A stretch of 64,000 nucleotides of DNA from assembly GCA_005281725.1 (NCBI GenBank), contig SSBO01000013.1, positions 1,804,606 through 1,868,605 on the forward strand, read 5' to 3'. The notes under the pieces are model-generated. The model ran no database searches and had not been told where the DNA came from. It saw nothing but the letters and a program-made list of their open reading frames with translations. The position numbers and the translations under genes are program-made. Of the stretch, positions 42,801-50,299 are shown one piece after another (positions within the stretch are counted from its first letter, which is position 1; every line of letters begins with the position of its first letter). The DNA comes from Wuchereria bancrofti. Lineage: Eukaryota; Nematoda; Chromadorea; Rhabditida; Onchocercidae.

Positions 42801-45800
42801 CATGTATAACGATCTTGATCATCAATTTGAACATCTATAATTTTGAAATTTTTAAAAATTTTCATATAAATTTAGTATGAGTAGAGAGAGAGATAGAAGA
42901 AGAGGAAGAGTAGTAATTTATACTATTAATTAGGAGACTTCCATCCGGTAGAATTTTCATACGATCATTCAGTTTTTCAATTGATACACCATTACGATGC
43001 CATTTGATTTTTGGTAAAGGATATCCTATTGCACGGCATTGAAGTGTTACTGATCGTTCAATATTCACTCGGACTATTTCTGGTGTTGGTACAATTGTTG
43101 GCATACCTGAAAAATTATTTATTAACTCTTTTCTTTTTATTTTTATCTTCTTCAAACTTCCATAATTTCCTGTATTTAAATAGTAATATTTATATTCTAA
43201 TTATAAATTTTCAATTTACTCTATACAAATTTATTATATTATAATGAACGTCAATGTCATATAGTTTATTTAAGTTACTTATTGCTTCAACAAATAAACT
43301 TTTTTTCTGAACAAATAAATTATTTATTATTATTGTCATTATTATTTCGGTATTTGTGTTGATAAAACTTTAAACTTTCAAATATAAGTTTAAAAAAGTA
43401 CATACTTCCTACATCAAGATTAATTACTCCTAAATCACGTCCAGCTAAATTTTGCGCAATACACGTATACGATCCAGCATCAGAATTTTGTACTCCCTGT
43501 AACAATTAAACAATGTATCATTAGCACAATAACATTTCAGATATTACTTTCATAAAGATAATTTATTATTTAAAAAAAAAAAACCTGAATTGTGAGCTTA
43601 TTTTCATCAATTGTAATATACTTATAACTTGAAACTTCACGTCCTCCATGAAACCATGTAATTTTTGGTTTTGGATTACCTTGAACTATCTAAACAAGAC
43701 ATCAAATTGGAACGAAAATAATTAAAGTAATTTAAGTAAAGTATTTTAGTAAAAATAAAGTATATTGATTTAATCATCTAATCATAGAAAAATTTAAATA
43801 AATATTCAAGTGATAAGTGGTAGAAGATATCATACGATGCATTCCAATGTGACACTATCACCTCTGCCAATCATTTGTCGATCACGTATAACACGTATTT
43901 TTGGTGGTGCTGCAAAATTTGTTTTAAAATATATCATACCATACTTAAACATATAATCTACTTCATAAATGCATTTTAAATGACAATAAATTAATTTAAG
44001 AAATTAAAAGCTAAATTAATAAATAAAATTTTATTAAAAATATTTGTTATATGTTAGTATTATTGAAAACGCGCACTTCCACTCACATTCCTTACTTATT
44101 CAATTCATTTATCAATTCATAACTATTAAATTTAATAAAATTTATCTGAATAATACTTGATATTTGTGCAATCATACTATCTGCATGTGAACCTGCAGCA
44201 TTACTTGCACGGCATTCATATACTCCAGCATCAATTTCTGTTGCCTGTTGAACAATTAAATCATCTAAAATTATTTACTTTATATATTTTTTTGTTTTAA
44301 GATAAGATAATTTAAATTCTGTAAAGAAAATTAAAACAAATTAACAAACATTTATAAGTGATGTAGTATTTTTGATTGTTTGGAATAATTCGACGTTCTT
44401 TAAAATACCATTTAGGTTCTGAAGTCATATCGCCTAAAATATTAATTAACAATATCATATCGCCTAAATTATTAATTAACACTACCATAGGCCATTCAGT
44501 TTCATTTTCTTTTTTTGGTAAACAACTAAATGTGAAGAATTTTAATATAAAATAAAAGTTTAATTGAACAAGTTGCACATTTTCACTAATCATATATAAA
44601 TTCTATTTAATTGCTAACTGAGTTTTATTAGAATTTCACTTAATTGTCATTTAAGTTTATTGGAATTTCATTTCATTCATAACTGAGTTTACTTTAAAAA
44701 AATAGAATAAATTTTAATCAACCGCATTTTATCAAACAAAATTTCACGAAAAATATTTACCATCAATGAAACATGAAACATTAAATGATTGTCCAGGCGT
44801 GAAATGCAATTGCTGTGGTATGACTTGAACTTTAGGAGCTTCTATAACATGCAAATGCATGACAGCTTCAGCATGACCACCTGATGTTTGCACATGACAA
44901 TGATAAATGCCTTCGTCTTGCATATTTACATCAATAATCATCAGTGTACCATTAGCATATAAATGCTGCAAAAATTATTTCATTAGTTAGTGGATAATAT
45001 TTTCATACAACATTAATGACCTTATGACCTAATAACCTACTTACTGTTGCATGCTTACTTTGAGATATTTCATTAATGAAAAGTAATGTCTTGCTTTTTT
45101 TAACATGAATGACCTTATGACCTAATTTAGTTATATTTACATGCTTACTTTTTTAATTTAATTGTGTCATACCGTTTTAGCCGTATTATCAATCATTGAA
45201 TCGTTTTTTAGCCATCGCGTTACAGCGTTCAAATTCTCAGTGTGACAATGCAAAAATGCTACACTTCCTCGTATTATCGATTCATTTCGAATGAATGTGA
45301 TCATAGGTGCTTGTTCTAAATTTTTTTTTCTTTATGAAGCAAATTGAATTTTAAAGTTAAAAAATAATCGAAATTTCATTATTGAAAACTAAGAGATAAG
45401 CTCTGTAATCAAATTAATAAATCAAAATTGTACACAATGATCAATGAATAGTAAAAAATTTTTACGATAGCTATTCAAACTATTTCATTTTCTCCCAGTA
45501 CTGCTACCATGATAAATAAATATTCTAGCATATTGACATAAACTGAACAATTCTACATATTCATATTTCATAACTTTAAAACTAATAAAAAGTTAAGTAG
45601 GAGAGAAATAGAGCAAAATGCAGCTATATTTTTGGATTTAATTTAATGCAATATAATTAATTTATGAGAAAAGTATTTTTAATTAAATTTGAATAATTTA
45701 TTGATGAATATTTAGATAAAATGAGGAGTAAAATAAACGAAAAAACTGTAAATATAACCTTCTATTTCAAGGAATGTAGTAACAGTATGATTTCCGGATG

Positions 45801-48800
45801 GACTTATAATCATACAATGATAGTAACCACGATCTTGTGGAGTAATTGCTTGAAAAGTCCAGACTGATGTATCCGAATATCTATCAAATTTAATTCATTG
45901 TTCATTGTAATATTTTCCTAATTGCTATGTTAATTTAATTATACTGAGCTAATTTAACTATTTAAAAAAAAAGACGACAACAACAGCAAAATACAAAATT
46001 CATTAAAAATACATTATGAAGAAATAAACTTACGAGTAAAAAAGTGGTTCACCAAATTGTTTGTTATCTTTATACCAATAAAGTGTAAATTCACCTTTTG
46101 AAACCACTGAACATGTCAAATTGAATGGCCGTGAAATGGTTGCTATCATACGATTAGCCATATATGCTCTAAACAAATATACACAACATATCATCGTTAA
46201 ATAACCAAATTAATAAAATAAACTAAATATTAACAATAATAAATAACAAATAAAAACAAATTAAAAAAAAATTAACTTTTCTCGTAAATTTTAACAATAC
46301 CGACGATAAAAAATATATAAATAAACAAAAAATAAAAAAGTTAAAAAAAGATGAAATAGAATGTATTTAAGAAAAACAAAAAAACAAAAAATGAAGGAAA
46401 AACAGGCAAACAAAAACAAATTCATACCTTGGTCCTGTGGTTTTAATAACTGAAATTGCTGTTGGTGCAATTCGTTGAAATTTATACGATTGGTCATCAT
46501 CACCTCTTACACGAATAAAAAATAATCCATTTGGTGGTATAAATGGTCCAATATAATATGAATATGAATTATTCATATGCATTGTCGCTAATTTTGTCAA
46601 TAATTCATTACCATAATAATCGATTAATGAAATATCAGTTATCATTCCCGGTGCTATTAATCCTTTCATTGTAACAATTAAATAAGTACTTTGATGAGCA
46701 ATTGGACGTGGATATGACTAAAAATATTTGCTATTTAAATAATTTATTTTAATGAAAGATAATTTTACGTAATGACTTTGTTTTTTTTTAAAAAAAACAA
46801 AAATTTAATTGATTAATCACTTAATTAAAATAATTTTTATCCTTACTAATTCCATTCTATCGGTTAATTTAACAACAAAACCATATTTAAAATCAATAGC
46901 ACCATGACCCAGCACTCGTAGCGTATGTTTTAAACGGCTTGATGTACGTATTTTCCAAATTCCTCGCATTGGATTTCGAATTCGAATTAATTTAATATTG
47001 CTCAAATCAATTGAACCGCTTTCATCGCTGAGTTGAGCACGATCTACTCGTTCACCTGTTTTAGTTTCTTTTTTTTTCTTTTGTATTATAAGTGTTTTTG
47101 TTTTTCTAAGTAAACAACTTTTAGAACAACAATTATTGCATTTATTAAATAAATAACTATTAAATTACCCTTTAAAAATAAATAATCTACTGGTCTCATT
47201 AGGAATAAGTAAACAACTAAATGTAAACAACTATTATTATTTCATTTTTCAAATTTTGAATGAATGATTATTTCAAATCAAAAAATTTGAATGATTATTA
47301 TTGCATATGATTAGACTAATAATATTTTAAATGAATTACTTTAAAAAAATTAATTGTTTTCATATTCTTTCCCAAATTGTAATTATTGATTCCATTAAAT
47401 GGAATGTTTAAAAATTACCTTTAGGATTAATCAAACTAATATCCAAATAATTTCCATCATCCTTATCACCTGACAACGATACTGTTAATTCAGTTAAAAG
47501 TCTATCAACAGGTATTTGACATAATGATGTACCACTATGATCTCTAACTTCATACATAATATGAACCTAAAAAAAATATCATAAAGTTTTACTAACATAG
47601 CAATTAAATTAACTTTTTTTCAATCCATTTGTTTTACTATAGCAACAATTGAAAGTAAGCACAAAAATGTATAATTTCTAAATGAAAATACTTCAATTTA
47701 AAAAAAGACTTAAAAAATTCATATAAGTTTTTTTTTTAAAAAAATAAATAAATTTAAATGCAACCAAAAAATAGACGAGAAAAAAAATAAAACGATCATC
47801 TTTCATTCTAGTGAATAACAAATATACCTTTCTAATATATAATATCTAATTACTCAATAAAAAATAGACCTTTTTAAATGTGATCGAATGACGAACATAA
47901 TTGAGTACTTTATTAATATCAGTTTTTTCTAAATGAAACACCTGTCCAAAGCTAACAGCAGCTATTTTTTCATAGCATCGAAATCCAGGATGTGTACGAT
48001 TGTTACAATCGCCTGTCATCACAAATACTACCTTAATATGAGTGAAAGAAATTAGTTAAATAATTAATTACGAAAACCAAAAAAAAAAAATAAAGGAAAT
48101 ATATTGAATTAGCTGCTTTTACATCATTTGTTTTTTAATTAATATTTATGACAATTTTGATCAGTCATTGGAATAATTTTTGGGAAGTGTACATTGAATT
48201 AATTTATTTCATTTTGTCATAGACCACAAAAGAAAAGAAAATCTTCTGCTATTAAAATTAATCAGATAATTGAATACAAAAATCAAAAAATAAAAATTAA
48301 ATTGAATCTTATCAAAACAATTAACACTTATCTTTTAATATAATTTTTTTTTAAATACAATTTTGGTTAATTTAGTACTCATCGACTGTAATCAACAGAT
48401 TACCATTTATGCTTATGTTTTTAATGAAGATTTATGATTATTATTATCATTATTAAGTTTATATTTTAGGTAGCTGAAAAAGTTTTGCCTTAATTTATAT
48501 TTTTGAAAAATTTTATTTCAGAAAACTTACAGAACTTTGCTTTTCCTGAATTAAATTGATGATTTGTTCTTCTAAATGATAGTCTTTAGCTCGTGCATCA
48601 GTAAAAACATATATAAAAGATGCTGGCAATGAAGCTTCTAAAGCCATTTGAATACCTGTAAATAATTGAGAATCACAGGTAAATAAATATTCGATCTTAT
48701 TCTATTACTTATTTATTTGAAATGAAGTATACTTATCAAGAATTTACCACTTACTCAGTTACTTTCTCCAGTAGTAGGTAAATTGTAATTCATGCAAGTT

Positions 48801-50239
48801 AATCATTAAGTTATTCAAATTTTAGTGTTAATTTCATAACAAATTCTCCTACTTTTTAAGAAAGAAGAGAAGCAAATTGCTTTAACTTCACTTCAGCTTA
48901 CATTTTAGAAAGTATTGTTGCAATTATGAAGTAAAAAATAGCATAAAAATTAACTAAACTAACCGGTAAGCGTCATTTCCGGACAATCACCACCACCCAC
49001 TACGTGTACCGAATTGAGATGTCTTTGGAATGTTCTCGGATCAGTTGTTGAGAATACTGGTCCAACTCCTAAAATTATATTTATATAAAAGAAATAATAC
49101 AAATTAAAACATGAATAAACTAAATAACTTAATTAAGTACTTTCATTATTAATTACTAAATAATGCACTTTTAAATTAAAAGATAATTGGTGCAATTATT
49201 AAATGCTCAATCAATTTATGGGTAAAAATGTAGTAGTGATATAACACAGATGACTGATGCATTAAAAGTTTAAGTTTTTAAAGTTAAAAATTAAATATAT
49301 TTTAAACAAAATGTCATATATTCACTTATAATTCATTTTGTTTAATAATTTTTTTATATTTACAAATTTATATTTACGAAGTATATTTGTAAATATTTAA
49401 ATGAAAATTAAGTGAATTTTCTGATACGCATTGCAGCAATTTTAGATTTTATGAGCTAACTTATTATTTTATTCAATACTTTTCTCAAAATCTTTTAAAA
49501 AAGACTTTTTTTTGGAATTTTTAAAAATTTTCTTGAACTATTTAATTACATCAAATATCTAATTTATTCACTACGTTCTCTTCTTAAATGAAATTTTGTT
49601 TAGTAATTTTACTTTCATTAAATTAAATATACTATCTATTAGTGAAAAGTTTTGTAAAAAATAAAATTATTATCACATAGCTGTAATTCAATTTCATGTG
49701 TAATTAAATTTAATATTTGCTTTAATTATTTAAAAAATTAATAAATACCAAAAAAGAAGAAAAAAAAATTTTTTTTCTTGATTATTTTTCCAAATGAAAT
49801 TTTTCAAATAATTTTAATTTCACTAAACTAAATTAAATATAATACATATTTTTAAAATATAAAAAATATTATCATATAGTTATAATGCTATTTAATGCAT
49901 ATTTAAATTTAATATTTGCTTTAACTAGTTAATTATTTAAAAAATTAGTAAATTTCAAAAAAAAAGTAAAATATTACTAGGATCATGAAATGGTACATAA
50001 ATATAATTGTATATAAGTTTTTCACGTTGTTTGAGTACAGTATCGAGGATTTTTTTAGCTCCATCTTGTACTTGAATTAAATCATCATTCATTGAACCAG
50101 TCGTATCGAATACAAATGTTAGTGATGATGTGCCAGATGGAGGATTTTTTTCATAGCTTCCATCTATTACGATATCATTGTGATAAGGAAATATCAGTAA
50201 ATATTGTACGATAATAATATAAAAATTTAATATATTCAT
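13742..50239 (-). CDS. him-4: Hemicentin (HIM-4-like) extracellular matrix protein, 5' part, 60 exons
   Basis: Hemicentins are secreted matrix proteins that assemble at cell-basement membrane junctions and hemidesmosome-like attachments; HIM-4 is the Caenorhabditis member. The sequence gives, in order: a signal peptide ([15 protein letters not shown]), a VWA domain with MIDAS-like [18 protein letters not shown] and [10 protein letters not shown], the hemicentin linker with [14 protein letters not shown], then tandem Ig domains with the usual C..W..YxCxAxN pattern. I placed 60 exons; all 59 junction phases agree, giving 8,667 nt or 2,889 codons. There are 26 complete Ig domains and half of number 27; C. 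elegans HIM-4 has about 48 followed by EGF and fibulin-type modules, so the 3' end is missing here. Interdomain introns are mostly phase 1 and intradomain introns mostly phase 0. Intron 32-33 hosts an antisense gene. A two-N artefact sits in intron 18-19. Confidence 0.96.
14471..15080 (-). CDS. him-4: Hemicentin exons 58-59: Ig domain 26
   Basis: Exons 14923-15080 and 14471-14588. Key residues: [37 protein letters not shown]. Confidence 0.91.
15374..16016 (-). CDS. him-4: Hemicentin exons 56-57: Ig domain 25
   Basis: Exons 15910-16016 and 15374-15548. Key residues: [34 protein letters not shown]. Confidence 0.91.
16120..16310. repeat. Intronic minisatellite, units starting ACGTCATGTCA
   Basis: Five diverged units of about 31-39 bp, each starting with ACGTCATGTCA-like bases followed by a T-rich part (TTTATGCTTTTT). 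It lies in the intron between hemicentin exons 55 and 56. Confidence 0.75.
16362..16941 (-). CDS. him-4: Hemicentin exons 54-55: Ig domain 24
   Basis: Exons 16766-16941 and 16362-16485. Key residues: [28 protein letters not shown]. The intron is AAC-repeat rich. Confidence 0.91.
16556..16722. repeat. AAC-rich simple repeat
   Basis: Imperfect AAC/CAA triplet array in the intron between exons 54 and 55; low complexity, no coding evidence. Confidence 0.85.
17124..17630 (-). CDS. him-4: Hemicentin exons 52-53: Ig domain 23
   Basis: Exons 17417-17630 and 17124-17188. Key residues: [47 protein letters not shown]. The intron cuts just before the second cysteine. Confidence 0.92.
17899..18818 (-). 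CDS. him-4: Hemicentin exons 50-51: Ig domain 22
   Basis: Exons 18619-18818 and 17899-17977. Key residues: [37 protein letters not shown]. Confidence 0.93.
19025..19493 (-). CDS. him-4: Hemicentin exons 48-49: Ig domain 21
   Basis: Exons 19325-19493 and 19025-19106. Key residues: [32 protein letters not shown]. Exon 48 also holds NIT, a possible N-glycosylation site. Confidence 0.92.
20015..20990 (-). CDS. him-4: Hemicentin exons 45-47: Ig domain 20
   Basis: Exons 20879-20990, 20486-20566 and 20015-20143. Key residues: [26 protein letters not shown], then PPEILILD that starts Ig 21. The exon 47 acceptor (ATCATTAAG) is weak and was fixed by phase and domain continuity. Confidence 0.85.
21182..21818 (-). 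CDS. him-4: Hemicentin exons 43-44: Ig domain 19
   Basis: Exons 21706-21818 and 21182-21341. Key residues: [38 protein letters not shown]. The intron holds a degenerate ACTAATATCGATTATC tandem array. Confidence 0.92.
21477..21660. repeat. Degenerate tandem array of ACTAATAT / CGATTATC units
   Basis: About seven or eight imperfect units of ACTAATATATCGATTATCA-like sequence in the intron between exons 43 and 44. Confidence 0.75.
22020..22497 (-). CDS. him-4: Hemicentin exons 41-42: Ig domain 18
   Basis: Exons 22346-22497 and 22020-22143. Key residues: [37 protein letters not shown]. Confidence 0.92.
22573..23273 (-). CDS. him-4: Hemicentin exons 39-40: Ig domain 17
   Basis: Exons 23128-23273 and 22573-22705. 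Key residues: [40 protein letters not shown]. The exon 40 acceptor is duplicated with a 24-bp period (22698-22745). Confidence 0.92.
22698..22745. repeat. 24-bp tandem duplication across the exon 40 acceptor
   Basis: TTTAAAAGCTATAATTGAAA at 22698 recurs with few changes at 22722. On the minus strand both copies carry a splice acceptor followed by CTTTTAAAT. Using the far acceptor reads through seven codons into a TAG formed by the near acceptor itself. Confidence 0.85.
22770..22925. repeat. Tandem units TTTAAGTTTATTT..ATTTTAATAAT
   Basis: Three diverged units of about 45-50 bp containing TTTAAGTTTATTT and ATCTGAT in the intron between exons 39 and 40. Confidence 0.65.
23330..23640. repeat. 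Tandem units with AATATGAATTCATAATTATG
   Basis: Five or so diverged units of about 55-65 bp with the theme ATATGAAT..ATAATTATGGATATATTCGTAATCAATTT, in the intron between exons 38 and 39. Confidence 0.65.
23682..24407 (-). CDS. him-4: Hemicentin exons 37-38: Ig domain 16
   Basis: Exons 24261-24407 and 23682-23826. Key residues: [34 protein letters not shown]. Confidence 0.93.
23886..24060. repeat. Direct repeat in the intron between exons 37 and 38
   Basis: A 55-bp segment starting TCTATTAAATGAAAATTTGA at 23886 recurs at about 24004 with several substitutions. Confidence 0.7.
24638..25333 (-). CDS. him-4: Hemicentin exons 35-36: Ig domain 15
   Basis: Exons 25126-25333 and 24638-24695. Key residues: [39 protein letters not shown]. 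Exon 36 (58 nt) is the smallest visible exon. Confidence 0.92.
25610..25690. repeat. Tandem TTAGATCAATCAATATT units
   Basis: Three units of about 27 bp (GATCAATCAATATTTCAATCATTA) in the intron between exons 34 and 35. Confidence 0.7.
25727..26315 (-). CDS. him-4: Hemicentin exons 33-34: Ig domain 14
   Basis: Exons 26167-26315 and 25727-25883. Key residues: [34 protein letters not shown]. The region after the tryptophan lacks the usual K-D-G and is long. The donor at 26167 was chosen because it keeps phase 0; an earlier GT after 26201 would break the frame. Confidence 0.85.
26316..30398. other. Empty part of the hemicentin intron 32-33
   Basis: AT-rich sequence with long A and T runs; no exon of hemicentin or other gene is visible. 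Short ORFs here are low-complexity chance frames. It probably includes the promoter of the plus-strand gene that begins at 30423. Confidence 0.55.
30398..30399 (+). other. Candidate trans-splice acceptor of the nested membrane-protein gene
   Basis: CTTTATTTTCAG ends at 30399, 23 nt before the ATG at 30423, the typical distance for a spliced-leader acceptor in nematodes. Confidence 0.5.
30423..30545 (+). CDS. Nested gene exon 1 (polar N terminus)
   Basis: 41 codons from ATG to GAG|GTATAT, phase 0. Composition is rich in N, D, E, Q and K. Confidence 0.75.
30423..34560 (+). CDS. Four-helix membrane protein nested in a hemicentin intron
   Basis: Six exons join in frame: 30423-30545, 32359-32508, 32951-33057, 33655-33803, 34257-34405 and 34501-34560 (738 nt, 245 residues). 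The first ~80 residues are polar and acidic ([13 protein letters not shown]), so cytosolic by inference. Then come four hydrophobic segments: about 100-125 ([17 protein letters not shown]), 129-147 ([15 protein letters not shown]), 155-180 ([20 protein letters not shown]) and 200-225 ([20 protein letters not shown] followed by GLICCC). Two NxS/T sites (NYS, NSS) lie between helices. The C-terminal tail ends [10 protein letters not shown]. The topology resembles tetraspan or claudin-like proteins, but I see no diagnostic motif and do not assign a family. All introns are GT-AG with agreeing phases. An AATAAA at 34779 may serve the mRNA. The gene lies wholly in the intron between hemicentin exons 33 and 32, on the opposite strand. 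Confidence 0.82.
31265..31350. repeat. Tandem ATTCAATTCATCC / ATTCAATCC units
   Basis: Several imperfect units (ATTCAATTCATCCATTCAATCC) in intron 1 of the nested gene. Confidence 0.75.
32359..32508 (+). CDS. Nested gene exon 2
   Basis: 50 codons after TTATGCAG; encodes [26 protein letters not shown] and the start of helix 1; ends ATT|GTATGT. Confidence 0.82.
32951..33057 (+). CDS. Nested gene exon 3 (helices 1-2)
   Basis: Acceptor TAGATTCAG; encodes [15 protein letters not shown] and [15 protein letters not shown]; ends AGAGC|GTAAGT with phase 2. Confidence 0.82.
33655..33803 (+). CDS. Nested gene exon 4 (helix 3)
   Basis: Acceptor GATACAG; encodes [17 protein letters not shown] and the third hydrophobic segment; ends TTCA|GTATGT. 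Confidence 0.82.
34257..34405 (+). CDS. Nested gene exon 5 (helix 4)
   Basis: Acceptor AAATTCTAG; encodes [19 protein letters not shown] and [15 protein letters not shown]; ends CTG|GTATAA. Confidence 0.82.
34501..34560 (+). CDS. Nested gene exon 6 (C terminus)
   Basis: Acceptor CATTTTCAG; 19 codons and TGA at 34558-34560. Confidence 0.82.
   Translation, partial: DYQNVLIGAYDNARRINIV
34779..34784 (+). terminator. Possible polyadenylation signal of the nested gene
   Basis: AATAAA 218 nt after the stop codon. In AT-rich DNA this hexamer is common, so the assignment is weak. Confidence 0.3.
35541..35700. repeat. 80-bp tandem duplication across the exon 32 donor
   Basis: TTTAAAGCATTAGAAGT at 35541 recurs at 35621; the unit is 80 bp with few changes. 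On the minus strand both copies hold GTTACTGTTCT[CT]G|GTAAGAT, the end of exon 32 and its donor. Reading past the true donor towards the copy meets TAA within 30 nt. Confidence 0.88.
35687..36437 (-). CDS. him-4: Hemicentin exons 31-32: Ig domain 13
   Basis: Exons 36253-36437 and 35687-35789. Key residues: [38 protein letters not shown]. The exon 32 donor is duplicated with an exact 80-bp period (35541-35700). The next intron is 9,371 bp and contains the antisense membrane-protein gene. Confidence 0.92.
36813..37637 (-). CDS. him-4: Hemicentin exons 29-30: Ig domain 12
   Basis: Exons 37534-37637 and 36813-36990. Key residues: [33 protein letters not shown]. The intron has three diverged tandem units (37050-37420). 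Confidence 0.92.
37050..37425. repeat. Three diverged tandem units of 100-170 bp
   Basis: Each contains GAAAGAATAATTAAATGAAG, AAATTTAAATCGAAACTATT and a T-rich end; located in the intron between exons 29 and 30. Confidence 0.7.
38052..38330 (-). CDS. him-4: Hemicentin exon 28: Ig domain 11 in one exon
   Basis: A complete Ig domain: [47 protein letters not shown]. It is the only visible Ig domain not interrupted by an intron. Confidence 0.94.
38440..39191 (-). CDS. him-4: Hemicentin exons 26-27: Ig domain 10
   Basis: Exons 39094-39191 and 38440-38584. Key residues: [41 protein letters not shown]. The exon 27 acceptor is duplicated with a 46-bp period (38572-38650). Confidence 0.92.
38572..38650. 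repeat. 46-bp tandem duplication across the exon 27 acceptor
   Basis: CATCCGGAATGATCTATAAT at 38572 recurs at 38618. On the minus strand both are an acceptor plus the first bases of exon 27 (TATAG|ATCATTCCGGATG). From the far acceptor the frame ends at a TGA just after it crosses into the true exon. Confidence 0.87.
38800..38910. repeat. Direct repeat TTTTTTAGTTATTTTAATCA
   Basis: Two units of about 68 bp, each ending TACAAGGTTAA..ACATACTATTATTT, in the intron between exons 26 and 27. Confidence 0.7.
39297..40106 (-). CDS. him-4: Hemicentin exons 24-25: Ig domain 9
   Basis: Exons 39978-40106 and 39297-39456. Key residues: [39 protein letters not shown], then [10 protein letters not shown] leading to Ig 10. 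The intron between the exons holds the CAAT microsatellite. Confidence 0.92.
39795..39935. repeat. CAAT (AATC) tetranucleotide microsatellite
   Basis: Long array of AATC units, pure from about 39819 to 39891 and imperfect at both ends, in the intron between exons 24 and 25. Because four is not a multiple of three it reads as NQSI repeats in one frame; this is not a gene. Confidence 0.95.
40308..40491 (-). CDS. him-4: Hemicentin exon 23: rest of Ig domain 8
   Basis: Encodes [27 protein letters not shown], then TAPTIEGS that begins Ig 9. Confidence 0.92.
40740..41450 (-). CDS. him-4: Hemicentin exons 21-22: Ig domain 7 and first half of Ig 8
   Basis: Exons 41290-41450 and 40740-40960. Ig 7: [34 protein letters not shown]. 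Exon 22 continues into Ig 8 ([21 protein letters not shown]), splitting the codon of its tryptophan. Confidence 0.93.
41831..42347 (-). CDS. him-4: Hemicentin exons 19-20: Ig domain 6
   Basis: Exons 42196-42347 and 41831-41954. Key residues: [32 protein letters not shown]. The acceptor of exon 19 is the left boundary of the artefactual repeat around the NN at 42505. Confidence 0.93.
42346..42665. repeat. Exact 159-bp duplication flanking NN
   Basis: Sequence 42346-42504 recurs at 42507-42665 with a constant offset of 161 and no difference that I can find, including a 10-A run. The copies meet at NN (42505-42506). As at 4143, this looks like a gap-closure artefact; it inflates the intron upstream of exon 19 but leaves exons intact. 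Confidence 0.9.
42505..42506. other. Assembly gap (two Ns)
   Basis: Joint between the two identical 159-bp copies. Confidence 0.95.
42739..43106 (-). CDS. him-4: Hemicentin exons 17-18: Ig domain 5
   Basis: Exons 42924-43106 and 42739-42834. Key residues: [38 protein letters not shown]. The intron between them is only about 89 bp. Confidence 0.92.
43406..43909 (-). CDS. him-4: Hemicentin exons 14-16: Ig domain 4
   Basis: Exons 43836-43909, 43585-43689 and 43406-43496. Key residues: [32 protein letters not shown]. This domain is cut into three exons, unlike most others. Confidence 0.92.
44157..44433 (-). CDS. him-4: Hemicentin exons 12-13: rest of Ig domain 3
   Basis: Exons 44350-44433 and 44157-44264. 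Key residues: PKWYFKERR and [13 protein letters not shown]. The exon 12 acceptor lies in a 30-bp tandem duplication (44426-44485) that creates a second, non-productive acceptor. Confidence 0.88.
44426..44485. repeat. 30-bp tandem duplication across the exon 12 acceptor
   Basis: CATATCGCCTAAAATATTAA at 44426 recurs at 44456. On the minus strand each copy is TTTAG|GCGATAT. The far acceptor would add GCGATATTGTTAATTAA, a stop after four codons. Confidence 0.88.
44761..45315 (-). CDS. him-4: Hemicentin exons 10-11: Ig domain 2 and start of Ig 3
   Basis: Exons 45173-45315 and 44761-44965. Ig 2: [31 protein letters not shown]. Exon 11 then runs into Ig 3 ([16 protein letters not shown]) without an intron between domains. 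Confidence 0.9.
45010..45160. repeat. Direct repeat ATGACCTTATGACCTAAT
   Basis: ATGACCTTATGACCTAAT with TTACATGCTTACTTT-like tail occurs twice, about 90 bp apart, in the intron between exons 10 and 11. Confidence 0.65.
45759..46168 (-). CDS. him-4: Hemicentin exons 8-9: Ig domain 1
   Basis: Exons 46034-46168 and 45759-45880. Key residues: NLTCSVV, LYWYKDN, and DRGYYHCMI with PSGNHT. The domain is divergent but has both cysteines and the tryptophan. Confidence 0.88.
46428..47566 (-). CDS. him-4: Hemicentin exons 5-7: post-VWA linker
   Basis: Exons are 47419-47566, 46847-47055 and 46428-46717. They encode the conserved segment between VWA and the first Ig, with [26 protein letters not shown], then [31 protein letters not shown] and IAPTAISV. 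Exon 7 (290 nt) is the longest visible exon. Confidence 0.92.
47870..50239 (-). CDS. him-4: Hemicentin exons 1-4: signal peptide and VWA domain
   Basis: Exons are 49978-50239, 48964-49068, 48531-48655 and 47870-48031. The ATG at 50239 is followed by a hydrophobic leader and then the VWA domain: [12 protein letters not shown] (MIDAS-like, DxTGS as in other hemicentins), [55 protein letters not shown] and [15 protein letters not shown]. Order and content match known hemicentin VWA domains. Confidence 0.95.
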
Positions 50240-50294
50240 TGTAAGATTGAAATAGCTTTACAATTTATAATTTTCTTCTTTAATTCCAATTTTT

Positions 50295-50296
50295 CT
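50295..50296 (-). other. Candidate trans-splice acceptor of hemicentin
   Basis: On the minus strand TTTTTGCTTGCAG ends here, 55 nt before the ATG at 50239. It could be the spliced-leader acceptor or the end of a 5' UTR intron. Confidence 0.4.
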
Positions 50297-50299
50297 GCA

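Noticed and set aside
44456..44485. Second acceptor upstream of hemicentin exon 12 as a true alternative
   Set aside because: Its use gives a stop after four codons; treated as a decoy made by tandem duplication.
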